In this document: positions 27,958 through 40,727 of the stretch, in pieces
Layout: each line of letters opens with the position of its first letter
How positions within the stretch are numbered: the first letter of the stretch is position 1
Source of the DNA: Gallionellales bacterium 39-52-133
GTDB lineage: Bacteria > Pseudomonadota > Gammaproteobacteria > Burkholderiales > Gallionellaceae
DNA length: 64,000 nt
Assembly (NCBI GenBank): GCA_002278935.1
Contig: NCJL01000010.1
Location: forward strand, 17,050-81,049
Direction: 5' to 3'
Position numbers and translations under genes: made by a program
Notes under the pieces: generated by a model
Databases searched by the model: none
Seen by the model: the letters and a program-made list of their open reading frames with translations, nothing else
What the model was told of the DNA's origin: nothing

Positions 27958-28611
27958 ATGAATGCATTCCAATTAAAATTTTTTAACGTGATGGCGGTTT
28001 CACTGTCTTTTTTCATGGTGTTGTTACTGGGAGGCTGCTCCCCGTTACAGCCGGTAAAATCGGCCAGCCTGCACAGTTACGCGCTTGAGGCACAGTTTGC
28101 AGCGGCAGCTACGGCAAGCGGAAACCTGACCCTGCTGGTGAATACGCCGGGTGCCCGTTCCGGCTTTGATTCGGCGCGCATGATCTATCTGAAAAAACCG
28201 CATGAAATCGATTATTTTTCGGAAAACCAGTGGGTGGACAATCCTGCGCGCATGTTGGCGCCCTTGCTGGTGCAGGCGCTAGAAAGCACGGCGCAATATC
28301 GCGCTGTGGTAACCACGCGCAGCGCGGTGACTGCGGATCTGCGTCTGGATACTGAGCTTGTTCGCCTGCAGCAGGAATTCCTTGCCCTGCCCAGTCAGGT
28401 GCGTCTGACCCTGCGTGTGCAACTAATCGATATGCGCAGCAAAGCAGTGCTCGCCACGCGAGAATTTGATGTGACAGAGCCAGCGCCCAGCGACGACCCC
28501 TATGGCGGGGTCCTCGCGGCCAACCGCGCAGTCAAGACGGCACTGCAGCAGATCGCCGATTTCTGTGTTCAGGAAAGCAAAGCCGCGGAGCAGCGCGGCG
28601 GGAAGAAATAG
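27958..28611 (+). CDS. ABC-type transport auxiliary lipoprotein (PqiC-like)
   Basis: The 217-residue lipoprotein has signal and lipobox LLGGC (Cys at about residue 23), then an ABC_trans_aux/DUF330-type domain. Typical blocks are SLHSYALEA, YLKKPHEIDYFSENQWVDNPARMLAPLLVQALE and SKAVLATREFDV. Family members such as PqiC sit at the outer membrane and dock the periplasmic MCE tunnel. GGAGAG lies 8 bases before the ATG, and the gap from the MCE gene is 6 bases. No MlaC-like soluble carrier is encoded here, which suits a tunnel rather than a shuttle. Confidence 0.88.
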   Translation: MNAFQLKFFNVMAVSLSFFMVLLLGGCSPLQPVKSASLHSYALEAQFAAAATASGNLTLLVNTPGARSGFDSARMIYLKKPHEIDYFSENQWVDNPARMLAPLLVQALESTAQYRAVVTTRSAVTADLRLDTELVRLQQEFLALPSQVRLTLRVQLIDMRSKAVLATREFDVTEPAPSDDPYGGVLAANRAVKTALQQIADFCVQESKAAEQRGGKK

Positions 28612-28718
28612 CCCCTTGTGTCAGCCTAGTTGTCGCCTGTTGCAAAATGCAGACGGGGTGGCAATTTGTAAAACTGAATAACTCATTTCAAACTGCAGTG
28701 CCCTTAAAAATCGACGGC

Positions 28719-29213
28719 TTATTCATGTGACGCACGTATCGTCATCAGGCCCTTGTAAAGCCTGACATCCATGCGGCCAAGAAAAGACATGCCCAGCAGC
28801 ACTTCATCGCCGAGTTTGGGCGTGATGATAGCGGCAACATCATGCGCGACGATACCGCCCAGCTTGACGTTTTTCAATCTGACCATATAGGAAACGGTGT
28901 CGCCGTTGGCGGTGTGTGTTCTGACGGCTTTGATGCTTCGCAGACCGAGCCTGTCAGCCAGAGCCTGGGAGATGGCAACATCGGTCGCCCCGGTATCCAC
29001 CATCACAGGAGTACTGACCCCATTGATGTAAGCCTCTGCGCGATAGTGGCCGCTGAGGTCGCGCTGCAACACCACCTCGCCGGACTGCGACAGGGTGTCG
29101 GCGGTGTTGGGGTTGACTCTGGTGTTCATGAAATAGAACAACGCGCCCGCGACAGCCAGCCAGAGCGTCGCGATCAGCGCGGTCTTGAAAGCGGAGGAGG
29201 TGAAGAAAGGCAT
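28719..29213 (-). CDS. Retropepsin-like aspartic protease, membrane-anchored
   Basis: The 164-residue product has an N-terminal membrane helix (about 9-29) and a clan AA retropepsin-like domain: the catalytic VDTGATDVAIS (Asp at about residue 73), a flap region (HTANGDTVSYMVRL) and LLGMSFLGRMDVRL. It should act as a homodimer in the periplasm (TIGR02281-like family). Substrates are unknown. It ends a three-gene minus-strand set after chaA and a small membrane-protein gene, with a 4-base gap. Confidence 0.9.
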   Translation of the reverse strand: MPFFTSSAFKTALIATLWLAVAGALFYFMNTRVNPNTADTLSQSGEVVLQRDLSGHYRAEAYINGVSTPVMVDTGATDVAISQALADRLGLRSIKAVRTHTANGDTVSYMVRLKNVKLGGIVAHDVAAIITPKLGDEVLLGMSFLGRMDVRLYKGLMTIRASHE

Positions 29214-29217
29214 CAGC

Positions 29218-29697
29218 TTATTGCGCGAGAAATGGTGAGGTGAGCGCGAGCTTCTGGATATAGGACGCGAATTCAGGATCCTCGCCGCGCAACAAAACTG
29301 GCAGTGAGGCGCGGAAGTCGCTGCGGTTACACCATTCCCCCATATAGTCTTCCCACGAGCGCCAGCGCCGCAACTGTTTTTCGTTCATGTCATCTTCATA
29401 CAGCAGCAGATAGGCACGCTCGAATAAAGAAGTCAGCATGCTGAAAATAATAAACATGCGCTCGCGCTGCTCTGCCGACAGGGCGGGGGTTTCCTCCGTG
29501 GCGAACAGGCGCAGGTCGGGATTTTCCAGCGCGATTTTGAGGAACTCCTGATAGTTGTCGGAGAGCAGCTGATAGACTTCTTCCTCCTCGTTATCGCGCT
29601 CTTTGCGCTGTTCGAAGATGAAAACAGCAATCGCAAGCGGCAGACCCACCACCGTCACCACGTAACTCGACAGCTCCCAGATTTCAAGTGTGGACAT
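29218..29697 (-). CDS. Small membrane-anchored protein of unknown function
   Basis: The 159-residue protein has one N-terminal membrane helix (about 11-28) followed by a charged cytoplasmic helical domain (EQRKERDNEEEEVYQLL, then LFERAYLLLYEDDM and RSWEDYMGEWC). It resembles small membrane proteins often found near ion transporters, but I cannot name a family. It lies between chaA (15-base gap) and the retropepsin gene (4-base gap), so all three are probably cotranscribed. Confidence 0.75.
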   Translation of the reverse strand: MSTLEIWELSSYVVTVVGLPLAIAVFIFEQRKERDNEEEEVYQLLSDNYQEFLKIALENPDLRLFATEETPALSAEQRERMFIIFSMLTSLFERAYLLLYEDDMNEKQLRRWRSWEDYMGEWCNRSDFRASLPVLLRGEDPEFASYIQKLALTSPFLAQ

Positions 29698-29712
29698 TTT
29701 TTCCTGCCCGAT

Positions 29713-30789
29713 TTAGATAAGCCCCATCGCCACCAGCGCGATAAAGGCGGCGAACAGCACGAAGTGGCTGACGCCTTCAATCGCGTTGGTCTCGCCATCA
29801 TGCAGGTTGTTCATCACGGTGAGGAAGGTTAGCAGCAGCATGCCCGCCTGCACCGGGGTGAGCGCCATCACGATGCGGTCGCCGTTGAACAGCGCGATGG
29901 CCTCGATCACCGGCAGCGTGAGCAGCACGGTGGCGAGCGATGCGCCCAGCGCGATATTGACGGTGGTCTGCATGCGGTCTTTTTGCGCCGCGCGCAGCGC
30001 GGTGAGAATTTCCGGGCTGGCGGAAATCAGTGCGACCAGCACCGCGGGAATGGCTTTGGGCAGGCTGCTGCCTTTCAAGCCGGCATCGAGCAGCACGGAA
30101 AGCACTTCTGACAGCAGGCCTACCAGAATGATCGCGCCCAGCATGATGGCAACATGCAGCGCATTGGGGCTGTGTGTCTGGTCATGTGCTTCCTCCGCGG
30201 TGTCATCGCTGTATTCGAAAAATTTGCGGTGCTCTACCGTTTGCAAACGCAAAAACGCCAGATACATGATGGCCATCGTGCCTATCGAGAATACCGAGTA
30301 AATTTCCCATTTTTCATCGGGTATAAAATCCGGTATGAACATGCCGACGCCAATCGCAACCAGCAGCATCGCGATATAGGAGTTGGCCGAATCCAGATTG
30401 TATTTGGAGCTGCCGTGCTTCAGCCCGCCGATGATGGCCGCGAGGCCAAGAATGCCGTTGATGTCGAACATGATGGCGGCGAACACGGTATCGCGCGCCA
30501 GAGTGGGATTGGGGTCGCCCTGCAGCAGCACCACCAGTATCACCACCTCAACAGCGACGGCCGCGCTGGTGAGTATCAGTGTGCCGTAGGGCTCGCCGAA
30601 TCGCAGCGCCAGTACTTCGGCATGATGGCTGATGCGGAAGGCGACGCCGATAATTGCCGCCAGTATCACCAGCAGGCCGCCCCACAGCAGCGCGCCGCCC
30701 TGCACAACGGCGGCATGTTCAAGTGCAATGCCAAGCCCCAGTATGATGAAGGCCACTGCAATCGGGTATTCTGCTTTGAAATATTTCAT
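29713..30789 (-). CDS. chaA: Calcium/proton antiporter (ChaA-like)
   Basis: The 358-residue integral membrane protein has about 11 helices and two cation-exchanger repeats. The alpha-1 region HHAEVLALRFGEPYGTLILTSAAVAVEVVIL and the alpha-2 region ALISASPEILTALRAAQ match ChaA, which exports Ca2+ or Na+/K+ in exchange for protons. It carries an acidic cytoplasmic loop (EYSDDTAEEAHD). The repeat at 30814 lies just upstream, between its start and the cyclase gene stop. Confidence 0.9.
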   Translation of the reverse strand: MKYFKAEYPIAVAFIILGLGIALEHAAVVQGGALLWGGLLVILAAIIGVAFRISHHAEVLALRFGEPYGTLILTSAAVAVEVVILVVLLQGDPNPTLARDTVFAAIMFDINGILGLAAIIGGLKHGSSKYNLDSANSYIAMLLVAIGVGMFIPDFIPDEKWEIYSVFSIGTMAIMYLAFLRLQTVEHRKFFEYSDDTAEEAHDQTHSPNALHVAIMLGAIILVGLLSEVLSVLLDAGLKGSSLPKAIPAVLVALISASPEILTALRAAQKDRMQTTVNIALGASLATVLLTLPVIEAIALFNGDRIVMALTPVQAGMLLLTFLTVMNNLHDGETNAIEGVSHFVLFAAFIALVAMGLI

Positions 30790-30813
30790 GGGAAGGTTTC
30801 CGTTGATATGATA

Positions 30814-30842
30814 TAAGTATTTGATTTTATTGAATATTTTTA
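30814..30842 (+). repeat. AT-rich dispersed repeat, copy C
   Basis: This copy is identical to copy B for 29 bases (TAAGTATTTGATTTTATTGA and onward). It directly abuts the stop codon of the cyclase-FHA gene at 30844 and is the only copy between two genes on the same strand. Confidence 0.85.
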
Positions 30843-30843
30843 T

Positions 30844-31749
30844 TCAGGCTTTGGCTGTGATGGCATACTCTATCAGACTGGCCGGATTGTCCGAATAGGG
30901 CTGGCCCAGACTGATCGTGCCTTTGCCGCGCAGGGTGGCGCCTTCGTGGTGCAGGCGCGACACCACGCCATCGCTGCTGCGGATATAAGTGCCATTGCTG
31001 CTGTGGTCTGTGAGCATGAAGTTGCCGAATCTGAATTCCACGTTGGCATGCTGGCGCGAGGCAAAATCGCTTTTAAACACAATCTGGCACGCATCGTCGC
31101 GCCCCAGAATCAATTTTTTATTTTGTTCGCTGATACTGTATGACTGCTCAAGGTAGCGGAGCACGAGCTCATTGCCCTCGGCTTGCGGCTTGCGGTAGGC
31201 CGACATGCCGATACGCGTGCTGCCCATGTCTTCGAGTTCCCACATCACCTGGTGTATGTCAAGCTGCTCCTGCTTGCCCTTGAAATCGGCACGCAGAATT
31301 TTGCGCACCTTGTCATGCAGCGATAACGGCAGCGCATCAGCTGCAGCGGTAGTGGTCATGATCTGGTTGGCACGCGTAATTTCGGCCACGCGCGCGGCAA
31401 CATTCACCGCATCGCCGTAGATATCGCCGTCCTCGCAGATGACGTCACCGTAGTGAAAGCCAATACGGATAAACATTTGGTGTTCACTGCTCTGGTTGTC
31501 GGTTTTGAGCGCCATCTGCATTTCGCAGGCTGCATTGAGCGCGTGCTCTGCCGACGGAAATGTACATAAAATTTCGTCACCTATGGTTTTGATCAGTGTG
31601 CCATGGTGAGTGACAAGCGCGCCATTCAGGATAGACAGACACCTCGCGATTAACTGGCGTGCCAGCTGGTCGCCGAGCTTTTCATAAAGCGCGGTACTGC
31701 CGCTGATATCGGCAAACATGATGGCCAGTTTTTTGATTTGAGTTGTCAT
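30844..31749 (-). CDS. Class III nucleotide cyclase with C-terminal FHA domain
   Basis: The 301-residue soluble protein has a class III adenylate/guanylate cyclase domain (about 5-175). Both metal aspartates are present (FADISGST, IGDEILCTF), as is the transition-state region DAVNVAARV. An FHA domain (about 205-290) follows, with LILGRDD, SRQHANVEF and SSNGTYIR. FHA domains bind phosphothreonine, so cyclase output could be tied to Ser/Thr kinase signalling. The gene starts 7 bases after ubiH on the same strand. Confidence 0.92.
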   Translation of the reverse strand: MTTQIKKLAIMFADISGSTALYEKLGDQLARQLIARCLSILNGALVTHHGTLIKTIGDEILCTFPSAEHALNAACEMQMALKTDNQSSEHQMFIRIGFHYGDVICEDGDIYGDAVNVAARVAEITRANQIMTTTAAADALPLSLHDKVRKILRADFKGKQEQLDIHQVMWELEDMGSTRIGMSAYRKPQAEGNELVLRYLEQSYSISEQNKKLILGRDDACQIVFKSDFASRQHANVEFRFGNFMLTDHSSNGTYIRSSDGVVSRLHHEGATLRGKGTISLGQPYSDNPASLIEYAITAKA

Positions 31750-31756
31750 GTCAAGA

Positions 31757-32906
31757 CTAGCCGTTAGCCCCGAACATCATGCGTTTCGCAACGAATTTTT
31801 TTGCACCGGGCAGGCAATCCAGCAGACTGAGCGACGCCGCGCGTGCGGCGGAAAGCACTGGCAGGTCGTTGGAAAACAGCCTGACCAGGCCGTCGGTAAA
31901 GCGTATGCCGGCATTGCGGTCCGGCGCCCTGGACTGGGTGTAATTTGCCAGCATGGCTTCGCTGCCGATTGCCGCAGGGCTGCTGCACAATATTTCCTGC
32001 GCCAGTTCCCACGCATCGCGCAGCCCCATATTGAAACCCTGCCCCGCAACCGGATGCAGGGTTTGCGCGGCATTGCCGATCAGCACAATATGCGCCAGCG
32101 TGGTGGCGGGCGCGCGCTTCAGCCGCAGCGGGAAAGTACTGCGCGCGCCGGCCGTGAGAAAGGTGCCGACGCGATCGCCGAAATGCTGCTGTAGTTGCGC
32201 GAGCAGCGTGGCATCGTCCCATTGCAGCATGTTTTCAACTTCCGCATGCGGCACTGTCCATACCAGCTCGTAACCCTGTTGATAAGGCAGCAAGGCGAGC
32301 GGGCCTTGCGGTGTGAAGCGCTCAAATGCGGTATCGGGTCTGGGCAGGCTGCAGCTGACATGCGCGATAATGGCGCTCTGGCCGTAGTCGCGCACCTCGG
32401 CCGGGTGGCTGCTCTCCAGCAGTTTGCCGCCGTCCGCCACCACCACCAGACGCGCGTAGAGTTGCTGCTCGTTGCCGTTTTGCCGGTATTCAATGCTGGC
32501 GCCATCATCAGTGCTGTGCAGTTGGGTGACCGCGGCGCCAGACAGATAATTTATGTTGCCGGACTCCAGCATGTTTTGCAGCGATGCTTGCAGGGTTGCA
32601 TACGGCAGCACATACCCCAGATCCGGAACATCCATCTCGGAAGCGCTTAATTGCGTGCGACCAAAGGAATTTTTCTGCGAGATGTGTATGGTTTTGATCG
32701 TCGAAATATGCGTAAGATGCTGCCATACCCCCAGCCGTGTCAATAACAGGCGGCTGCCGTAGGACAGTGCCAGGGCGCGCGGGTCGTTGCTCGCCTGCTG
32801 TGCTTTGCGCGCTTCAAGCACGGATACTTTCAGGCCGCTATCGCGCAGCGCGAGCGCCAGCGCAGCCCCGACCGGCCCGCCACCTATGATTGCGATATCG
32901 CAGTGT

Positions 32907-32914
<8 letters not shown>
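31757..32914 (-). CDS. ubiH: FAD-dependent ubiquinone hydroxylase (UbiH/UbiF/COQ6 family)
   Basis: The 385-residue flavin monooxygenase has GGGPVGAALALALRDSG at residues 11-27, the DG motif (VVADGG) and the second FAD block LIGNAAQTLHPVAGQGFNMGLRDAWELA. It hydroxylates the ring in ubiquinone biosynthesis. The symbol ubiH follows the pepP-ubiH gene order seen in other proteobacteria; the exact ring carbon cannot be decided from sequence alone. It overlaps pepP by 8 bases. The UbiK factor encoded at 9.5 kb belongs to the same pathway. Confidence 0.9.
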
Positions 32915-35901
<2,987 letters not shown>

Positions 35902-36023
35902 GAGTATTCCCGAGAGGCTGAAGAGTAAGTTTTTTGGTGCTATTTTGCCGGCTTTACCCGATCGACATTGCCTTATCGGCGGATTTGTGAGATTTTATCA
36001 CCTTAATTTGCAAATTCAGTACC

Positions 36024-38246
36024 ATGCGCTCCCGCTTTTTTCTGGTTTCATTCTCCGTTCTATATGTAATTTCATCGGCTATCCATGCACAGGAGCAGCC
36101 ATTGCCGAAAAATAAGGCCGGCTCTTCAAGCAAAGCTCGTCCGGTGAAATCGGTTGTCGCCAGCAGTCAGGAAGCACCCACGGTCATTACTGCGGACAGT
36201 GTTGAAGCCAAGCAGGGGCAGATTCTCGAGGCAACGGGTAATGCTGTGCTGCGTAAAGATGATCAGATGATACGTGCAGATCACCTGTTGTTTTTGCAGG
36301 AATCCAATGAATTATTTGCCGATGGTTCGGTGAGACTTGAAAAGAGCGATGCTGCTGTGACTGGCCCCAGCCTGAAACTGGATTTAAATAAGAGTACCGG
36401 TGAAATGGCGCAGCCCTCATTTACCTTGACCGACGCTAAGGTGCGCGGAAATGCTGAAACTTTGCATATTGAGGGTAAGCAGCAATTCACCTTTGACAAA
36501 GCCAGTTATACCAGCTGTCCGGCAGGCAATGATGACTGGCTGCTGAAGATGAGCGAGCTGAATCTGGACCGCAATACACAAATCGGCACGGCCTATAATG
36601 CGCGCATTGAATTCATGGGGGTGCCCATACTTTATACGCCGTGGATGAATTTCCCATTGAATGACAGGCGCAGATCCGGGCTGCTTGGCCCGACTCTGGG
36701 CAGTACCAACAAAGGCGGGCGTGAGCTTACCGTGCCATTTTACTGGAATATTGCCAGCAATTATGATGCAACCATCTCGCCGCGCTTTATCCAAAATCGT
36801 GGAGTTCTGCTGGATAACGAGTTCCGTTATCTGGGCAGCAGCTATGCCGGCAAGATTGATTACGGTGAGCTGCAGGGCGACAAGGTCGCACTGCGGAATC
36901 GATCACATTCGACCCTGTTGCATACCCAGGATTTTGGCGCCGGCTTCAGCGGCATGGTCAACTTGAACGAGGCGTCCGACGATGCCTATTTCAGAGATCT
37001 GTCCTCCATACCGTCGATAGCGACGCAAAAACATTTGCTACAGGAGGGTGTAGTAACTTACGGTGGTGGAGGTTGGTGGAATGCCTCTGTACGTGCGCAG
37101 AGTTTTCAGACGTTGCAAGACCCGGATGCGATCGTGCCACTACCCTATCGAAGATTGCCGCAAGTTAATCTGGGCGCGCAGCGGGTTATGGGCAGAGTAA
37201 ATGCAACTCTTAATACAGAGTTTGTAAATTTTAATCATCCAACAAATGTGAATGGCAGCCGCGCAGTGTTGTATCCAAATATCACATACCTTCTGGTAAA
37301 TGATCCGGCCTATTACATAACGCCAAAATTGGGCATGCATATTTCGCAATATTCACTGACTGAAAATAACCCGAATCCTGTATCAGTGTATAACCGCTCC
37401 GTACCTATTTTCAGCATAAATAGCGGCATGGTGCTTGAACGCGAATTTACTGCATATGACAGCGAGTATGCGCAGACGCTGGAGCCGCGGATTTTTTATG
37501 TCCATATTCCGCATGTGGATCAGGACGCCCTGCCGAATTTCGATTCGGCACCTGCGGTATTCAGTTTTATGCAGATGTTCACCGAAAACCGTTTTGTCGG
37601 CAACGATCGCATAGGTGATGCGGATCAGGTTACCATGGCGCTGACTTCGCGCTTGCTGGATGCGGATAACGGCAATGAAATGTTGCGTGTTGTGATAGGT
37701 GAACGTTTTAGCAGCCAGAAACCGCGTGTGATACTGGGCGTGCCAACTGCAACGAACAATGCATCCGACGTATTGATGAGTGTGGCGGGTAGAATGTCGA
37801 ACACGCTAACACTAGACAGTTTGATGCAATACAATCCGAATGAGTCTCGTACGGAGATGTTTGCCGCAGTTGCGAGTTACAGGCCTGAGGTGGGAAAGGT
37901 ATTAAACCTTGGGTATCGTTATACCTTCAGTGCCGATCCTGATCCAACCAAGACTTTGAAGCAAATTGATTTTTCCGCACAATGGCCGTTTCTGGGACGT
38001 TGGCATACGGTTACACAGATGCAATATTCATTGCAGGAAGCGCGAACTGTACAGGCGATGGCGGGACTTGAATATTATCAGGATTGCTGGGCGATCCGCT
38101 TTGGCGCGAAGCAATTTGCGACAACTTTACGCGAAACCTCAACCACTGTTTTCATACAACTGGAATTGAATGAACTGATTCGGGTAGGTGATGACACGCT
38201 ATCTTCCATGAGGCAGAGCGTGCCTGGCTATACCAAGTTGAACTAA
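36024..38246 (+). CDS. lptD: LPS-assembly outer-membrane protein LptD
   Basis: The 740-residue product has a signal peptide (cleavage near IHAQEQ, about residue 22), an N-terminal LptA/OstA-like beta-taco (about 50-190; GNAVLRKDDQMIRADHL) and a large C-terminal barrel, with YSWNIA-type strands such as VPFYWNIASNYDATISPRF. Only two cysteines stand out, in TSCPAG (about 171) and QDCWAIRFG (about 691). E. coli uses four, so a single interdomain disulphide is expected. It inserts LPS into the outer leaflet together with LptE. It is followed by surA, its folding helper, and lies divergent from amgK. Confidence 0.96.
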   Translation: MRSRFFLVSFSVLYVISSAIHAQEQPLPKNKAGSSSKARPVKSVVASSQEAPTVITADSVEAKQGQILEATGNAVLRKDDQMIRADHLLFLQESNELFADGSVRLEKSDAAVTGPSLKLDLNKSTGEMAQPSFTLTDAKVRGNAETLHIEGKQQFTFDKASYTSCPAGNDDWLLKMSELNLDRNTQIGTAYNARIEFMGVPILYTPWMNFPLNDRRRSGLLGPTLGSTNKGGRELTVPFYWNIASNYDATISPRFIQNRGVLLDNEFRYLGSSYAGKIDYGELQGDKVALRNRSHSTLLHTQDFGAGFSGMVNLNEASDDAYFRDLSSIPSIATQKHLLQEGVVTYGGGGWWNASVRAQSFQTLQDPDAIVPLPYRRLPQVNLGAQRVMGRVNATLNTEFVNFNHPTNVNGSRAVLYPNITYLLVNDPAYYITPKLGMHISQYSLTENNPNPVSVYNRSVPIFSINSGMVLEREFTAYDSEYAQTLEPRIFYVHIPHVDQDALPNFDSAPAVFSFMQMFTENRFVGNDRIGDADQVTMALTSRLLDADNGNEMLRVVIGERFSSQKPRVILGVPTATNNASDVLMSVAGRMSNTLTLDSLMQYNPNESRTEMFAAVASYRPEVGKVLNLGYRYTFSADPDPTKTLKQIDFSAQWPFLGRWHTVTQMQYSLQEARTVQAMAGLEYYQDCWAIRFGAKQFATTLRETSTTVFIQLELNELIRVGDDTLSSMRQSVPGYTKLN

Positions 38247-38310
38247 ACTGCCCGCGGAATATCCGCTCAATTATTGCCTGGATCCACATATAAGGAATGG
38301 AAAATTTGTT

Positions 38311-39642
38311 ATGCAATACACCAAGCTAGTTTGCGGCCTTGCACTTTGTTCGGCAATATTATTAGATGTAAGTGCTGTTGCTCTTGAGCAAAGAGCCGAC
38401 GTATATCAGTCAGGTGTCGAAGTTGACCATATTGCTGTGGTCGTGAACGATGATGTCATCACCCGGCACGAATTAAACAGCTACCTTGAAAAAATCAGGC
38501 AGCAGTTGAAAAAACAGGGTACGCCGCTGCCCGACGCAAAGGAACTGGAGAAGCAGGTACTGGAGCGCATGATTATCGATATGCTGCAACTGCAATTTGC
38601 CAAAGAGTCCGGCCTGCGCATCGATGATGCACAGCTGGACAAGGCCCTGGGGCGCATAGCTCAGCAGAATAATTTCGCTTCACTGGCGGAGTTCAGGGCA
38701 AAGCTGGCGAGGGAAGGGGTTGATTTCAAGAAATTCCGCGAAGAGATACGCAATGAAATCACCTTTACCCGCTTGCGTGAACGCGAGGTGGACAGCAAGC
38801 TGGTCATCAGCGATAACGAGATAGAAAATTATCTGCTGATGCAAAGCAAGCAGTCGGGCAAAAGCGAGGAAATGGAGCTTGCGCATATTCTGGTGCAGAT
38901 ACCCGAACAGGCGAGTGCGGAAAAAATTCAGCTTAGCAAACAACGTGCAGACCAGGCTTGGTCGCAGTTACGCGGTGGCGCTCAGTTTGCGCAGGTGGCG
39001 GCAGGATTTTCGGATGCGAAAGATGGTTTGCAGGGCGGCAATCTGGGCTGGCGCAGTGCGGACCGGTTGCCGTCCATTTTCCAGGAAGCGCTCAAAAACA
39101 TGCAGAGTGGCGAGATTAGCCCGGTGCTGCGCAGCCCGAATGCTTTCCATATTATCAAGCTGCTGGACAAGCGCAATAAAGACGCGCCCGTGATGATCAC
39201 GCAGGCGCGCGTGCGCCATATCCTGATCAAGACCAGCGAATTCATGTCAGAAAATGAAGCCAGGAACCGCCTCGCAGAAATCAGGCGCCGCATCGAGGGC
39301 GGCGCTGATTTTGCGGAACAGGCCAAACTCTATTCCGAAGATGGCAGCGCGGTGCAGGGTGGTGATTTGGGCTGGGTATCGCCCGGCGTTTTCGTGGCCG
39401 ATTTTGAACGCGCAATGAATACACTGAAAATCGGCCAGCTCAGCAATCCGGTACAAACCGAATTCGGCTGGCACCTGATACAGGTGCTGGAACGGCGCAA
39501 TGCCGATGTCAGCGTGGAACAGAAAAAGCAGCAAGCCAGCATGGCGATCCGCTCCTTCAAGTCGGACGAAGCCTATCAGGAGTGGTTGCGCCAATTGCGC
39601 GACCGCGCGTTTGTAGAATACAGAAACGCCGCCGCCAAATAA
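38311..39642 (+). CDS. surA: Periplasmic chaperone/isomerase SurA
   Basis: The 443-residue periplasmic chaperone has a signal peptide (MQYTKLVCGLALCSAILLDV), an N-terminal SurA domain (VDHIAVVVNDDVITRHELNSYL) and two parvulin domains. These centre on ELAHILVQIPEQ...GGNLGWRSADRLPS and RVRHILIKTSEF...GGDLGWVSPGVFV. It escorts unfolded outer-membrane proteins such as LptD to the BAM complex. Its stop overlaps the pdxA start by one base (TAATG). Confidence 0.96.
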   Translation: MQYTKLVCGLALCSAILLDVSAVALEQRADVYQSGVEVDHIAVVVNDDVITRHELNSYLEKIRQQLKKQGTPLPDAKELEKQVLERMIIDMLQLQFAKESGLRIDDAQLDKALGRIAQQNNFASLAEFRAKLAREGVDFKKFREEIRNEITFTRLREREVDSKLVISDNEIENYLLMQSKQSGKSEEMELAHILVQIPEQASAEKIQLSKQRADQAWSQLRGGAQFAQVAAGFSDAKDGLQGGNLGWRSADRLPSIFQEALKNMQSGEISPVLRSPNAFHIIKLLDKRNKDAPVMITQARVRHILIKTSEFMSENEARNRLAEIRRRIEGGADFAEQAKLYSEDGSAVQGGDLGWVSPGVFVADFERAMNTLKIGQLSNPVQTEFGWHLIQVLERRNADVSVEQKKQQASMAIRSFKSDEAYQEWLRQLRDRAFVEYRNAAAK

Positions 39643-40661
39643 TGCAGCAGTACACCGCGCCTCTGGCTATTACCGCCGGCGAACCCGCCGGTATTGGCGC
39701 CGACCTGTGCCTGCAGCTGGCGCAGCAGTCCCATGCTTACCCGTTTGTGGTGCTGTGTGACAAACAGCTATTGCGGCAGCGTGCGCTGCAATTAAAGCTG
39801 GCTGTGCAGCTGCATGATTACGATGCAAAAGACATCTCCACGCTGCCGGCAGGACACTTGCGCGTGCTGCACATTCCGCTGGCGCAGCCGGCACAGGCGG
39901 GGCATTTAAATCCCGCGAATAGCGCCTATGTGCTTGCGTTGTTAAGGCGTGCAGTGCAGGGTTGCCAGAGCGGCGAATTCAGCGCGATGGTGACCGCGCC
40001 GGTACACAAGGGTGTGATCAACGATGCAGGGATTCCATTCACTGGGCATACCGAATTTCTGGCCGAACTCACGCATACTCCGCTGGTGGTGATGATGCTG
40101 GCGGGTGGCGGCATGCGTGTGGCGCTGGCGACCACGCATTTGCCGTTGCGCGAGGTGGCGGATGCAATTACCAGTGAGCTTCTGGAAAATATATTAACCA
40201 TCATGCGGCATGATTTGCAGCGCCGCTTCGGCATTGCGCATCCGCGCATACTGGTGGCGGGCCTGAACCCGCACGCGGGCGAAGGCGGCTATCTGGGGCG
40301 CGAGGAAATCGACATCATGATCCCCGTACTGAATAAATTGCGCGCACAGGGCATGAAGGTAAGCGAGCCGCTGCCGGCCGATACCCTGTTTGCAAAACAC
40401 CGTCTGGCAGAATGCGATGCGGTGCTGGCGATGTATCACGATCAGGGGCTGCCGGTATTGAAACATGCAAGTTTCGGCACGGGCGTGAACATCACACTGG
40501 GTATGCCGATTATCCGCACCTCGGTCGACCACGGCACCGCGCTCGATCTGGCCGGGACAGGGCACGCCGAGGCAGGCAGTCTGCTGGAGGCGATGCAGGT
40601 GGCGGTGCAGATGGTGGAATGCGAGAAATCAAGTGATGCATTAAGCCAGAAAGCCCTCTAA
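39642..40661 (+). CDS. pdxA: 4-hydroxythreonine-4-phosphate dehydrogenase
   Basis: PdxA oxidises 4-phosphohydroxy-threonine in the DXP-dependent pyridoxal phosphate pathway. From the ATG at 39642 it has 339 residues, starting MQQYTAPLAITAGEPAGIGADL. Metal-binding histidines lie in FTGHTEFLAELT, AGLNPHAGEGG and AMYHDQGLPVLK, and the cofactor region is GTGVNITLGMPIIRTSVDHGTALDLAGTG. Longer in-frame starts overlap surA by 60 bases without family similarity. Confidence 0.96.
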   Translation: MQQYTAPLAITAGEPAGIGADLCLQLAQQSHAYPFVVLCDKQLLRQRALQLKLAVQLHDYDAKDISTLPAGHLRVLHIPLAQPAQAGHLNPANSAYVLALLRRAVQGCQSGEFSAMVTAPVHKGVINDAGIPFTGHTEFLAELTHTPLVVMMLAGGGMRVALATTHLPLREVADAITSELLENILTIMRHDLQRRFGIAHPRILVAGLNPHAGEGGYLGREEIDIMIPVLNKLRAQGMKVSEPLPADTLFAKHRLAECDAVLAMYHDQGLPVLKHASFGTGVNITLGMPIIRTSVDHGTALDLAGTGHAEAGSLLEAMQVAVQMVECEKSSDALSQKAL

Positions 40662-40727
40662 CTCCCGCGTAACTTGCAAGATACGCAAGTTAGCTTGCAC
40701 TTAAGCATTTTCTGAAGGGATTTAACA

